Shown here piece after piece: positions 1 through 8,404 of a stretch of DNA of 26,195 bases. Position numbers and translations under genes: made by a program. The first letter of the stretch is position 1. Each line of letters opens with the position of its first letter. The notes below the pieces were generated by a model, which did no database searches, had not been told where the DNA came from, and saw only the letters and a list, made by a program, of their open reading frames with translations. The DNA comes from Methanobacteriota archaeon (GTDB lineage: Archaea; Thermoplasmatota; Thermoplasmata; RBG-16-68-12), in the NCBI GenBank assembly GCA_005879065.1, contig VBLU01000066.1, positions 1 to 26,195 of the forward strand. Reading direction: 5' to 3'.

Positions 1-805
1 TGACGTTGAAGAAGGTCATGTCGTTCTCTGTCGCGATTGCCTTCACGAGCAACGTCTTCCCGCAGCCCGGCGGTCCGTATAGCAGGATGCCGCGCGGCGC
101 TTCGAGGGCGATCTGCGCGAACAGCTTCGCCTCCTGGTACGGCAGGACGACGACGTCCTTGATCCGCTCGATGGCCTCCATGAGCCCGCCGATCTGGCCG
201 TACTTCACGTTCGGTTTCTCGCCGAGCAACAGGGACTTGACCTCGAGGTTCGGGAGGACCTCGAGCACCTCCATGGTCGGAGGGAGCACGCTGATCTGGA
301 AACCCGGCTTGAGCTTCTTGTACACGGTCTTGTCGGTGTTGATCAGGCGCTTCTCCATGTCGCCTTCGATCGAGATCACGAGCTTGCCGTCCATCATGTC
401 CGCGACCTTCGCGATGACGCCCTCGTTGCGGACGGCGCTGCCCTCGACAATCGCGTACGTCTGCGGGTGCACCCAGACATATTGGCCGACCCCGAGCTGG
501 GATTTGTCCATGAGCCCGGTCGAGACCTTGAGGAGCTCCGTGGCCCGCGCGACGACGACCTGGTTTCCGTCGAGGTCGGGGCCTTCCTTGCGCACGACGT
601 AGGCGTAGAGGAGTGGCGGCTGCTTGATTTTGTTGAACTTGTCCTCGTACGCCTTGAGGCGGTACTCCCGCTCCTCGATCTCGTAGCGGAAGGAGTGGAG
701 GTCCCGCTCGTACTGCCGACGGAGACGGTCCATCTTCTCCTCGAACTCGTCCCGGACGTCGTCCGCCGACTTCCCCGCCTTCCCGTCGCTTTCGTCGCTT
801 GCCAT
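1..805 (-). CDS. Proteasome-associated AAA ATPase (PAN/ARC/Mpa type), 3' end beyond window
   Basis: ATP-driven unfoldase expected to form a hexameric ring on the 20S proteasome in the cytoplasm. The 268 visible residues show an acidic start, a coiled coil (about 15-62), an OB-like segment ending near QYVWVHPQTYAIVE (109-121), a second OB-like segment ending near LKPGFQISVLPP (165-176), a linker and IGGL entry to the AAA domain (205-208), and Walker A GPPGCGKT (244-251). Walker B and the C-terminal tail lie beyond position 1. Two OB-like segments and a Cys in Walker A resemble actinobacterial ARC/Mpa more than typical PAN, which has one OB domain and GPPGTGKT. The ATG at 805 is chosen because GGTGATCC, complementary to the archaeal 16S tail, lies just upstream. 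The AAA family is certain; the proteasome partner is inferred from the coiled-coil/OB layout. Confidence 0.85.
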   Translation of the reverse strand, partial: MASDESDGKAGKSADDVRDEFEEKMDRLRRQYERDLHSFRYEIEEREYRLKAYEDKFNKIKQPPLLYAYVVRKEGPDLDGNQVVVARATELLKVSTGLMDKSQLGVGQYVWVHPQTYAIVEGSAVRNEGVIAKVADMMDGKLVISIEGDMEKRLINTDKTVYKKLKPGFQISVLPPTMEVLEVLPNLEVKSLLLGEKPNVKYGQIGGLMEAIERIKDVVVLPYQEAKLFAQIALEAPRGILLYGPPGCGKTLLVKAIATENDMTFFNV

Positions 806-1107
806 CCGTGGATCACCGCGTGCCTGCGCCCGCGTGCCGGTCAGGGCGGGACGGCATCTGCTCTGTCGACGCAAGTCTGTGGAACAAGATGCCGTCTCGT
901 CCCATCCCTTGTTAGAAAGTGGCATCCAGAATTAAAGCTTTTGTTATCGGTATTGTGCGTGGGACAACCGGAATATTCCACCGGGAGTGAAAGTGTTCCG
1001 AACGAGGCTCGAACTATCGGGCCGCGAGAACGACACCTGTCGGTCTTGTTGTAGCGAAAGGACGTTGAAAGATTGCTGCCCCGGGAGACTCTCTCTGATC
1101 CGGAATC
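806..1107. other. Intergenic region between surface gene and AAA ATPase
   Basis: These 302 bases separate two minus-strand genes. Apart from the TATA-like box at 930-936 and the ribosome-binding site next to the ATPase start, I see no gene: open frames here lack a start with a ribosome-binding site and resemble no known protein. There is no clear hairpin and only short T-rich runs after the stop codon at 1108. Confidence 0.6.
930..936 (-). promoter_or_regulatory. Candidate TATA box for the AAA ATPase
   Basis: On the minus strand this reads TTTAATT, preceded by an A-rich stretch (ACAAAAGC) that could act as a BRE. A start about 25 bases downstream would leave a leader of about 100 bases before the ATG at 805. 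CGATAAC lies 6 bases upstream of the box (943-949), the same heptamer found upstream of the 8503 and 10126 genes but at a different distance. Position and composition are the only support. Confidence 0.35.
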
Positions 1108-2055
1108 CTACTGGGCATATGCGCCGTCGATCAGTTTCTTGATATACGGCGTCAAGACGCGCGCGAGAGTCATGTCCCCGTCCCAATCCTCGAGTTGGTC
1201 CCAGTGGTGATCTTCCATGTCCTTGATGCACCGCTCAATCTGCACGGTCCAAGGCTCACTGCCGTCCCCTTCGATGCGGGCCGCAAGGACGAGCCACTTG
1301 CCGCGGCCGATCAGGATGTGCATGTGGCCGACCGTCATCTCATTCAGATCCGCATAGTCATCGCCTCGAAGGGCTTCTTTCACGAACTGCTGGACGGCGG
1401 TGAGCATGCCGGTGAGGATATCCGTATCGACGTCCGGGCGGAGTCGTCGAGTTTCGTGTTTGATCAAGATCCCGTCGCGGTGGTTCAGCAGGAAGACATC
1501 TTCGATGATCGCTTCCTTCGTCTTCGCGGCGGGCGTCGGTACAGCAGGTTTGGGTGCCGCCGCGGTTCGGCGGCGCATCACCAGGAAGAGGGCGGTTCCC
1601 ACGACCGCGGCCAAGAGCGGGATGAGCCACCAGAAGCTGGACAACGCAAGACCTGCGGGCGGCGCTGCGGCCGTCGAGAACTGGTACGTCAAGGGGTTGA
1701 GCATCTGGTTACCCGCGAGATCCGTCGCCGTTGTCGCGAGGACCACGGTGTAGGTGGTGCCGGCTTGAAGCGCCCCGCTGGCAAGGAACGTCACGGAGCG
1801 AGAGTCCGAGCTCCATTGGAACGTCCCATTCACCCCGCCCGAAATCGAGAACGCTTGCTCGACGGATTTTCGGTCCATCGACTTGGAGAATGTGATCTGG
1901 ATGATCGGCGAACGGGTCGCATTGGTCGCCGTGGGCGCGTAGGAGGTCACGACCGGCCGGGTCGTGTCGACGATCGTATACGTGTCGTTTAATGAGGGTG
2001 GGACCTCCCGGTTCCCGGCACGATCCGTGGCAATCGATCGGAAGCCCCCGTATCC
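1108..2055 (-). CDS. C-terminal part of surface beta-helix protein: Ig-like domain, membrane helix, cytoplasmic domain
   Basis: This frame continues the gene that starts at 4766, after a frame disruption near 2045-2060. It opens with the end of a fibronectin/Ig-like repeat (GYGGFRSIATDRAGN). A bacterial Ig-like domain of the Big_5 type follows (ITFSKSMDRKSVEQAFSI ... TDLAGN), then a hydrophobic membrane helix (SFWWLIPLLAAVVGTALFLV) with an RRR stop-transfer, a Pro/Ala linker, and a cytoplasmic domain of about 125 residues. That last domain alternates predicted strands and helices (FLLNHRDGILI, a helix DILTGMLTAVQQFV, strands MHILIGRGKWLVLAARI, a final helix), a pattern compatible with a longin/roadblock-like fold. 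The fold is my inference. A likely role is reporting surface state to a cytoplasmic partner. The piece has no start codon of its own with a ribosome-binding site, so it is not a separate gene. Confidence 0.75.
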   Translation of the reverse strand, partial: GYGGFRSIATDRAGNREVPPSLNDTYTIVDTTRPVVTSYAPTATNATRSPIIQITFSKSMDRKSVEQAFSISGGVNGTFQWSSDSRSVTFLASGALQAGTTYTVVLATTATDLAGNQMLNPLTYQFSTAAAPPAGLALSSFWWLIPLLAAVVGTALFLVMRRRTAAAPKPAVPTPAAKTKEAIIEDVFLLNHRDGILIKHETRRLRPDVDTDILTGMLTAVQQFVKEALRGDDYADLNEMTVGHMHILIGRGKWLVLAARIEGDGSEPWTVQIERCIKDMEDHHWDQLEDWDGDMTLARVLTPYIKKLIDGAYAQ

Positions 2056-4766
2056 GGCGCCCACGTCACGGTGAAGGACATCGAATTCTTGTACTGTGGA
2101 AGGGCGTTCACATGGGAACCAGGAGTCAGGGTGTCGATCATGGTCCACGTGTTGTTCGCGGTAGGTCCAGGCTGCGTATTCCCTGCGAGATCGTTCGCCG
2201 TCGTCGCGAACTCATAGTGGCCGTTCGATGCCGCGACAAAAGCAAATTGCCCGGACGATGCCGCAGCCTGGGTGGCGAACTTGATCCATACCACACTCTC
2301 GCCCTGCCGGTACCAGAGCGTGATGTTTCCCAATCCGGTTCCGAACCCGTCGCTTGCCGTGTAGTAGACGAAAAACGACGTCGAGTTCTCGTACGTCGGG
2401 AGCGCGTTCGCCGCGGAGGTCGGAGGAACGAGATCGACCATGGTGAAGGTTTCCGTGTGGCTCGTCGACATGTCCACGTTCCGAGGACTGTTCCCGAAGG
2501 CGTAGGACGAGTACGCTACGCGACCCTTGGTGACATTGTCTTTCGCGGTGTTCGATCCGATGTAGACCCGGTCGGTCACGAGGATCCATGACTGGTCCCC
2601 GGTCGCGGCCGTCCGGTTCCAGATGTCCACGCCGTTATCCTGGATGATGATCCGAGCCCCGGTCACCGGCGTGAATCCGTCGGGCCAAAACGCCTCGACA
2701 TCAAGGAAGTTTTGGACGGTCAGGTTGCCGGCCGGCATGACCGCGGGCCTCGTGAACGGTGTGTTCACGGAGACGGCCCAGCTGTAATTGTTCACGAAGA
2801 ACTCGTAATTACCGACGAACGCGAAGCTCGCGTTGTCGACGGTGAAGCGACTCGTGAAGGTCGCGTTGCCGACGAAGTTGAATCCGATGCCGTAGGAGCT
2901 CTGGACCGGAGGGCCGTTGCCCGCCGCGCCCTTAATGACGCTTGTGATGGAGTCGAAGGAGGAACGCCCATCGGCCACCAAGGCTCCGATGACACCGGTC
3001 GCGTCGCCCCCGCGTCCGCCGTTCGCACCGGTGGAATCCCCGCCGCGGCCTCCTTGGAGAGTCAAGATCGTGTCCGATCCGAGGGTCGGAGTCGCAAAGA
3101 CCACGCCGATTCCCGAGGCGCTGCCCCCGTTGCCCCCTGCCGTCCTCCCGTTCCCTCCCTGTCCCCCCGTCAACGTGCTGATCCAGTCGTACGTGACCGA
3201 TGTCGCGTTGAAAAGCCCGTCATTGTTTCCGAACGCGATCACTCCCGTCGCGTTCCCTCCCTGGCCTCCGATGGGTCCGCGGGTTCCGCCGAACCCTCCG
3301 GTCAAACTGTCGATCGTGTTCGCGTGGACCGTGGACGAACCAAGGATGGGAACCACGGAAATGCCCGTCGCGTCTCCGCCACGGGCTCCGTTGCCCGTGC
3401 CGAGGGCCCCGCTCGTGTTTCCGCCGAGTCCTCCGCGGAGGGTCTGGACCAGGTTCCCGCTGGCGTCCGCTTGGGCGGCCGAGATGAAGATGATGCCATA
3501 GGCGTCCGCCCCTCCGCCTCCGGAGCCGTCTCGAACCGTGCCCGCGCCCCCGACGCCTCCTTGGCCGCCTGTGAGACCTGTCACGATGTTAGAAGAAACT
3601 CCCGCCGAGGTGGCGGTCGAGAAGACCTCGATGCCCGCCGCTTCGCCTGCGTCACCGCCCCGGCCTCCGTTGTTCGTCGGCGCGCCTCCGCCGCCCGCTC
3701 CGCCCCGTCCCCCCGTGAGGGCCTTGATATCGTTGCCGTAGATCGAGACGTCAGGAGTGGCTGCGACGACGATGCCCGCGGCCGAGCCGCCTCTGCCTCC
3801 TCGACCTCCCGGGCCCACGGACGTGTTCGCGGCACCGTTGCCGCCGTTTCCGGCGATGATCGTATCGATGGAATTGAATGAGACGGAGGCGGCAGGCGCC
3901 GCATTGACGAAGACCCCGAGGGCCACTCCGCCGTCGCGACCGTTCGATCCCGAGGTCGGCCCACCGGAGCCTGCCAGGGCCCGGACGCCGCTGATCGTGT
4001 TATTGATAATGTTCGCGGTTGCCCCATACCAGACGGAGATCCCGGCGGCGAACGTCGAACTCACGTTCGTGATCGTATTCGAGGAGACCGTCGAGGTCCC
4101 CGGTTGCTCCAACTGAATCGCCACGGTCGTCCCGTTGATCGTGTTTCGGTCCACGAAGATGCTCGAGGCGTTCACGTACACACCGAAGCTCGCCGTCCGA
4201 CGAATCGTGTTGCTCGAGAGGGTGCTCGTCGACCCTGTGAGGAAGGCAAAGCCGATGCCGGCTTGGATGACCGTGTTATCGTGAATCCAGGGCGAGATGG
4301 GCGTCGGGCCCAGGACGGTGACCGCCCGGTCGACCCGGTCGAAGGAGGCCCAGGAAAGAGACCCCGTCGCGCTCGCGTTGAACTGTACCCCGCCCCAAGC
4401 GCCCACGCCGACCCCGGTCCTGTTTGCCCCGAACGTGATCAGCCCTCCCGAGCTGCCGTCCGCCCGCAAGGTCCCTCGAACGTACAGATGGACACTCGGA
4501 TCCGCCAGGACGGTGGTCCCCGGCAGGAGCGTGAGCGTAGCCCCCAGATTCACCGTCACGTTGCCGTACATGACCCAGATGCAAAACGTATCCCAGCTCG
4601 CGGTGCCGATGGGACCCGACCGATAGGCTCTCCCCGTGGGACAGGACGGGCCTACCGCGGTGACGCCACTCGCCGCGAGACCCAGGACCGAGGCCCCCAC
4701 GACAATCATGAGGAAGATGGCCCAAGCGCCGGTCCTTCGATGCGGGCCGGAATGAGAGTTCACCAT
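1989..4766 (-). CDS. Secreted right-handed beta-helix surface protein, N-terminal part, frame-disrupted
   Basis: Exported, membrane-anchored surface protein of unknown function. The first residues hold basic HRR and a hydrophobic core (AIFLMIVVGASVLGLAASG), a signal peptide. About residues 45-270 carry parallel beta-helix coils with repeated NTI/NTIxG turns, as in NosD/PbH1 proteins. About residues 270-620 alternate coils with glycine-rich GGxGG loops. Then come two Ig/fibronectin-like repeats, each beginning NALPxYxNS and ending in ATxxxAGN. The second repeat is interrupted after APDTG; the last 18 residues of this frame (from about 2045 to the stop at 1989) do not fit the family, and the proper continuation is in the frame that ends at 1108. 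The reconstructed protein is about 1,220 residues. Several N-x-S/T sites suggest glycosylation. The ATG at 4766 is chosen because the signal peptide follows directly. It is transcribed divergently from the acyl-CoA ligase gene. Confidence 0.85.
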   Translation of the reverse strand: MVNSHSGPHRRTGAWAIFLMIVVGASVLGLAASGVTAVGPSCPTGRAYRSGPIGTASWDTFCIWVMYGNVTVNLGATLTLLPGTTVLADPSVHLYVRGTLRADGSSGGLITFGANRTGVGVGAWGGVQFNASATGSLSWASFDRVDRAVTVLGPTPISPWIHDNTVIQAGIGFAFLTGSTSTLSSNTIRRTASFGVYVNASSIFVDRNTINGTTVAIQLEQPGTSTVSSNTITNVSSTFAAGISVWYGATANIINNTISGVRALAGSGGPTSGSNGRDGGVALGVFVNAAPAASVSFNSIDTIIAGNGGNGAANTSVGPGGRGGRGGSAAGIVVAATPDVSIYGNDIKALTGGRGGAGGGGAPTNNGGRGGDAGEAAGIEVFSTATSAGVSSNIVTGLTGGQGGVGGAGTVRDGSGGGGADAYGIIFISAAQADASGNLVQTLRGGLGGNTSGALGTGNGARGGDATGISVVPILGSSTVHANTIDSLTGGFGGTRGPIGGQGGNATGVIAFGNNDGLFNATSVTYDWISTLTGGQGGNGRTAGGNGGSASGIGVVFATPTLGSDTILTLQGGRGGDSTGANGGRGGDATGVIGALVADGRSSFDSITSVIKGAAGNGPPVQSSYGIGFNFVGNATFTSRFTVDNASFAFVGNYEFFVNNYSWAVSVNTPFTRPAVMPAGNLTVQNFLDVEAFWPDGFTPVTGARIIIQDNGVDIWNRTAATGDQSWILVTDRVYIGSNTAKDNVTKGRVAYSSYAFGNSPRNVDMSTSHTETFTMVDLVPPTSAANALPTYENSTSFFVYYTASDGFGTGLGNITLWYRQGESVVWIKFATQAAASSGQFAFVAASNGHYEFATTANDLAGNTQPGPTANNTWTMIDTLTPGSHVNALPQYKNSMSFTVTWAPDTGASDRLPRIVPGTGRSHPH
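2040..2065 (-). other. Frame disruption with loss of part of an Ig-like repeat
   Basis: Reading the minus strand, one frame gives APDTGASD (the usual start of such a repeat) and another, over the same bases, gives GYGGFRSIATD (the usual end of one). The preceding repeat in the same protein has about 40 residues between the equivalent points. The frame change corresponds to a loss of 3n+1 bases, which fits a deletion of about 120 bases at a short homology. Confidence 0.7.
2905..3985 (-). repeat. GGxGG loop/beta-helix coil repeat region
   Basis: Within the surface protein, about eight units alternate a beta-helix coil (such as ATGVIAFGNN or AAGIEVFST) with a loop built from GG-x-GG steps (for example LTGGRGGAGGGG). 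On the plus strand this appears as a CCNCC-rich stretch. The units are diverged, so this is an old protein-level repeat, not a recent DNA duplication. Confidence 0.8.
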
Positions 4767-4825
4767 GGGAATCGGGCTCTGAACGAGGCCGAGTGTTGGG
4801 TTGTTATCCCCCGGTTCTCGTCACG

Positions 4826-4833
4826 ATATATTA
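4826..4833. promoter_or_regulatory. Shared TATA-like box between divergent genes
   Basis: ATATATTA lies in the 4767-4919 gap and reads as a TATA-like box on both strands (TAATATAT on the minus). It is 87 bases before the ATG at 4920 and 60 bases before the minus-strand ATG at 4766. Plus-strand initiation near 4855 would leave a short leader; minus-strand initiation would be near 4803. Whether it serves one direction or both cannot be seen. Confidence 0.45.
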
Positions 4834-4919
4834 GACGAAGGGCCCGGTTACCGAGCGTGATAATGCAACGCCGGGCTCCCCGAGAAGGTTCAATACCGCC
4901 GGGAAGGTTCGCCGCGAAG

Positions 4920-7034
4920 ATGATCGGAGTCGGTCTCGACGCCGTCTTCTCTCCTCGGTCGATCGCGGTCGTTGGGGCTTCGCGGCATCCTGGCAAGATC
5001 GGGTACGAAATCCTACGGAATCTCATCCTGAACGAATACCAAGGAGTCCTCTATCCCGTGAATCCCAACGCGCGGAGCATCCATGGACTCCGGGCCTACG
5101 CGAACGTACGCGACATCCCGGACGCGATCGATCTCGCGATCATCACGGTGCCCGCCGACCTCGCGGTCAGGGCCGCCGAGGAGTGCGGCGGTCAGGGCGC
5201 ACGAGGACTCGTGGTCATCACGGCGGGATTCCGGGAAGTCGGGGGCATCGGACTCGAGCGCGAAGCGCGACTCGTCGACGTGTGCCGGCGATACGACCTC
5301 ACGATGATCGGTCCCAACTGCATGGGGGTCATCAACACCCATCCCGACGTCCGGATGGACGCAACGTTCGCGCCCACGCCCCCGCTCCGCGGCGGGATCT
5401 CCCTGGTCACGCAGAGCGGGGCGCTGGGCATCGCGATCCTCGAGCACGCGAAGACGTTGGGGGTAGGCTTCGCCAAATTCTGTTCGCTCGGAAACAAGGC
5501 GCAGGTGAGCCTGAACGACCTGCTGCAGATGTGGCGCGGCGACCCGGACACCAAGATCATACTGGCCTACATCGAGAACTTCGGCAATCCCAAGAACTTC
5601 GTCCAAATTGCACGGGCGACGACGAAGGACAAGCCGGTCATCGCGGTGAAGTCCGGCCGCTCGGAAGCGGGGAGCCGCGCGGCCGCGTCCCACACGGGCT
5701 CCCTCGGAGGATCGGACCTAGCAGCCGAAGCCGTGTTCGCTCAGACCGGCGTCCTCCGGGCGGCATCGATCGAGGAGTTGTTCGACTTCGCGATGGCATT
5801 CTCGCTGCAGCCGCTCCCTCGCGGGAACCGCGTCGCGATCGTATCCGATGCGGGTGGGCCCGCGATCATGTGCGTCGACGAGCTCGTCGCCCACGGGATG
5901 CGGCTGGCGGACCTGGCCCCGGCGACCCAGGCGTTCATGGGTACCTGGGCGCCCCCCGAGGCCTCCCTCCGCAACCCGATCGACTTGACGCCCCAGGGAA
6001 GTCTCGAAGACTATCGACGGGCTCTGGATGCGGTCCTCTCGGACGACGGGGTCGACGCGGCAATCGCGATCTACGTGCCTCCCGTGCGCGTCGATGAAGT
6101 CGATATCGCCCGTGCGGTGTGGCAGACGGCGAAGGACCACTCGAAACCGGTCCTGTGCAATTTCCTCGGCCGGTCGGAGAATAGCCCCGGATTCGTGGAA
6201 CTCGTCAGCCACGGCGTCCCGTCGTACCTGTTTCCCGAGAGTGCCGCGCGATCCCTTGCCGCCATGTACCGCTATGCCGAGTACCGGAAACGCGATGAGG
6301 GAGAGCTCCGCACTTTCCCGGTGAATCGGACCCAGGCGCAAACGATCCTCGACCGCGCCGTTGGCGAAGGTCGCTCGCGGCTGAGGGATGAGGAGGCGGA
6401 CGCCCTGCTGAATGCCTACGGCATCCGAACCACGAAAACGCGGATCGTGCGCCGCATCGAGGACCTCAGTCGGGCAGCCAAAGAGATCGGATATCCGGTC
6501 GTCCTCAAGGCCTTCGGTCCGGAGATCGTCCACAAGTCGGAACTCCAGGCCGTCCGTCTCGGCATCCGAACAGAGAAGGAACTTGTGGACGCGGCCTCGG
6601 CGATGGAACGGCAGCTCCGAGATCGTCGCCTGACGGTCGAAGGCTTCCTCGTGCAAGAATTCGTCCAGGGAGGAATGGAGGTAATCCTCGGGATGGCGCG
6701 GGACAAGGTGTACGGTCCCTTCCTGGTCTTCGGCCTCGGCGGTATCTACGTCGAATACCTGAAGGACGTCTCGTTCGGCCTGCCTCCGCTAACCGATCGC
6801 GACGCGATGCGAATGATCGAATCGATTCGGACCTATCCAATCCTTCGCGGTGTTCGCGGCGAACCAGCGCGCGACGTGACCGCGCTTCAGGACGCAATCC
6901 TGCGACTCGGGGCGCTCGTGTCCGACTTCGACTCAATTCAGGAGATGGACCTCAACCCGGTCCTGGTCCTCGAGGAAGGACGTGGATACTGCGCCGTCGA
7001 TGCACGGATCATCCTGGCCCAGCCCTCCTCTTAG
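4920..7034 (+). CDS. ADP-forming acetate/acyl-CoA ligase, fused alpha-beta subunits
   Basis: Converts acyl-CoA, ADP and phosphate to the acid, CoA and ATP; in archaea this gives substrate-level ATP at the end of sugar, peptide or amino-acid fermentation. The 704-residue cytoplasmic protein starts with a CoA-binding Rossmann domain (SIAVVGAS, about 12-19). The succinyl-CoA-synthetase-like ligase domains follow (IGPNCMGVIN, TQSGALG), with the phosphorylated histidine in SHTGSLGG (residue 258). A C-terminal ATP-grasp domain carries the second conserved histidine in IVHKSE (about residue 538). The fused order matches the single-chain type; some archaea carry two subunits. An in-frame ATG at 4863 would add 19 residues and lies close to the predicted transcription start; 4920 is preferred because the family begins close to this point. 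Substrate (acetate, propionate, aryl acids or other) cannot be told from sequence. No catalytic residue is missing. Confidence 0.93.
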   Translation: MIGVGLDAVFSPRSIAVVGASRHPGKIGYEILRNLILNEYQGVLYPVNPNARSIHGLRAYANVRDIPDAIDLAIITVPADLAVRAAEECGGQGARGLVVITAGFREVGGIGLEREARLVDVCRRYDLTMIGPNCMGVINTHPDVRMDATFAPTPPLRGGISLVTQSGALGIAILEHAKTLGVGFAKFCSLGNKAQVSLNDLLQMWRGDPDTKIILAYIENFGNPKNFVQIARATTKDKPVIAVKSGRSEAGSRAAASHTGSLGGSDLAAEAVFAQTGVLRAASIEELFDFAMAFSLQPLPRGNRVAIVSDAGGPAIMCVDELVAHGMRLADLAPATQAFMGTWAPPEASLRNPIDLTPQGSLEDYRRALDAVLSDDGVDAAIAIYVPPVRVDEVDIARAVWQTAKDHSKPVLCNFLGRSENSPGFVELVSHGVPSYLFPESAARSLAAMYRYAEYRKRDEGELRTFPVNRTQAQTILDRAVGEGRSRLRDEEADALLNAYGIRTTKTRIVRRIEDLSRAAKEIGYPVVLKAFGPEIVHKSELQAVRLGIRTEKELVDAASAMERQLRDRRLTVEGFLVQEFVQGGMEVILGMARDKVYGPFLVFGLGGIYVEYLKDVSFGLPPLTDRDAMRMIESIRTYPILRGVRGEPARDVTALQDAILRLGALVSDFDSIQEMDLNPVLVLEEGRGYCAVDARIILAQPSS

Positions 7035-7197
7035 ACGCGGCCTTACCGATCCTGACGCGGCCCTGGATCCGCAGGTGGGCCAGTCGGAAGGGCATGGACC
7101 CACCGGAGGCGGACTCTGGGATCTGCAATTCGGCGACCAGCGGGGGGTTCACAACACTTGTAACCTGGTAATGCCATCGCCGTCGGAGAGGAGATCG

Positions 7198-7572
7198 ATG
7201 ATCCAGATCGACATCGAGGTCCCCGACCGCCCTGGCGAGTTGGCGAAACTGGCCGCGATCCTTGGGACCGCGGGAATCAACATCGAAGCGATTAGCGGGG
7301 AGTCGGCCAGCGGCCGGTCCTACGTGAGCCTGATCGTGAGCCAGCCGGTCCAAGCGCGGGAGGCCCTCCTGAAACACGGGTACGTTTGTTCGACTCGGAC
7401 CGTGCTCGTCGTGAGACTCGACGACAAACCGGGAGCACTCGCGGCTCTCGCGAAGAAACTCGGGGATGCCGGAGTCGACGTGATGAGCGCGATTCACTTG
7501 GGCACTGTCGGCGGTCACGCGCAGCTGGCGCTCGGAGTCGACAATCTGGAGAAGGCCCGTTCTCTGGTCTAG
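7198..7572 (+). CDS. Tandem ACT-domain protein, probable amino-acid sensor
   Basis: Small soluble regulatory protein of 124 residues made only of two ACT domains. The first (1-66) has the classic pattern IQIDIEVPDRPGELAKLAAIL followed by GINIEAIS; the second (about 67-124) repeats it with VLVVRLDDKPGALAALAKKL and GVDVMSA. ACT pairs bind amino acids at the dimer interface, and stand-alone ones occur in archaea and bacteria, often beside amino-acid or acyl-CoA metabolism; the ligand here is unknown. The start at 7198 is preferred over the in-frame ATG at 7171 because a GGAGAGGAG ribosome-binding site (7184-7192) sits at the right distance. It follows the acyl-CoA ligase by 163 bases on the same strand, so it may be co-transcribed. 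Confidence 0.85.
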   Translation: MIQIDIEVPDRPGELAKLAAILGTAGINIEAISGESASGRSYVSLIVSQPVQAREALLKHGYVCSTRTVLVVRLDDKPGALAALAKKLGDAGVDVMSAIHLGTVGGHAQLALGVDNLEKARSLV

Positions 7573-7700
7573 CGGGACTGAGGCGGCGCATCAGTCTCAG
7601 TGTCGGATGTGATAACGGGGCGGGAGCGACAGAAACCCTCAAGAGACCCCGCATTCCTATCACATCGGCATCCGCATACTTTCGGGGGGGCGGGCGCATC

Positions 7701-8387
7701 ATGAAAGAGGGCGTTATGGAGGAGGGGGCCATCTCGCGAGATGGCATGGCGGTCGTCGGGCGCTTGACGCTCCAAGCTCCGAGGATGGTCCCTCGGGTCG
7801 ACTACGAACGGATCTTCGTCCTTGGCGAGGATGCTCGTTTGCTCGGCGAGTATGCGCTTCGCGACGATTGCCCGCTCGAGTATGACGATCTCCGTCGGTC
7901 GATTCCCGTGAACGGGATGCGGCATCTCGTCGCCTTCTACCAGGGCGAGTACGCCTTCACTCCCTTTCGAGTCGAGGACCTGTGGTTCGTCGTACTGACC
8001 CACGGCGTCCCACGGATCGAGGAGCGGGGATCCATCGGCACACTCCTGGCGGCCATGCGGATGCACCTCCCGCCCAGTCTGTCCCCGGCGATCGCGGCGC
8101 GGGAGGATGCCTTGCAGGAACGGGACCGCGAGGCCGAGGCCCGCGAGGCCCAACTGAGACGACGGGAGCAGCGACTCGCCCTCCTCGAAGCGGAACTCCG
8201 GACCGCGGCAATCACCCTTCGCGATCTGGAAGGCGAAGTCCGGACGAGGGAGACGCGGCTGACCGCGTTGCGCGATTACGCGCTGCAAATGCAACGCGCG
8301 TTCCGACAACCGAAACCGAAAGCGGAGCATCCGGTGGAGGCCGAGCCGACGATGAGGCGAGCATCTTCCGGACCGCCGCCTCCATGA
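7701..8387 (+). CDS. Cytoplasmic coiled-coil protein with small N-terminal domain (short paralogue)
   Basis: Unknown function; 228 residues, no signal peptide or membrane helix. About residues 34-130 form a globular domain (RIFVLGEDARLLGEY, then FTPFRVEDLWFVVLTHG, then a helix GTLLAAMRMHL) that matches the start of the next gene: IYVLDDRGEMTGEY and FTAFQSGKLVFVLLSRG. About residues 132-210 are coiled coil rich in R-E-x-x-L steps (REAQLRRREQRL, TRETRLTAL). It ends soon after the segment LTALRDYALQMQ, which the next protein shares as LTALADYAARMQ. The start could be ATG 7701 or 7716; the shared domain begins later, so this matters little. It looks like a shorter family member lacking the long coil and the LLDREEKLR motifs. 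I infer a partner or assembly factor for the giant protein encoded downstream. Confidence 0.75.
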   Translation: MKEGVMEEGAISRDGMAVVGRLTLQAPRMVPRVDYERIFVLGEDARLLGEYALRDDCPLEYDDLRRSIPVNGMRHLVAFYQGEYAFTPFRVEDLWFVVLTHGVPRIEERGSIGTLLAAMRMHLPPSLSPAIAAREDALQERDREAEAREAQLRRREQRLALLEAELRTAAITLRDLEGEVRTRETRLTALRDYALQMQRAFRQPKPKAEHPVEAEPTMRRASSGPPPP

Positions 8388-8404
8388 CCACCCCTTCTCA
8401 CGTC

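Noticed and set aside
2712..3881. Long plus-strand open frames opposite the GGxGG region
   Set aside because: Pro- or Arg-rich translations are the complement of glycine codons; the minus strand has the signal peptide, domains and membrane anchor.
4104..4919. N-terminal extension of the acyl-CoA ligase frame back to 4104
   Set aside because: It would run across the divergent surface gene and its promoter; the family N-terminus and the TATA-like box at 4826 place the start at 4920 or 4863.
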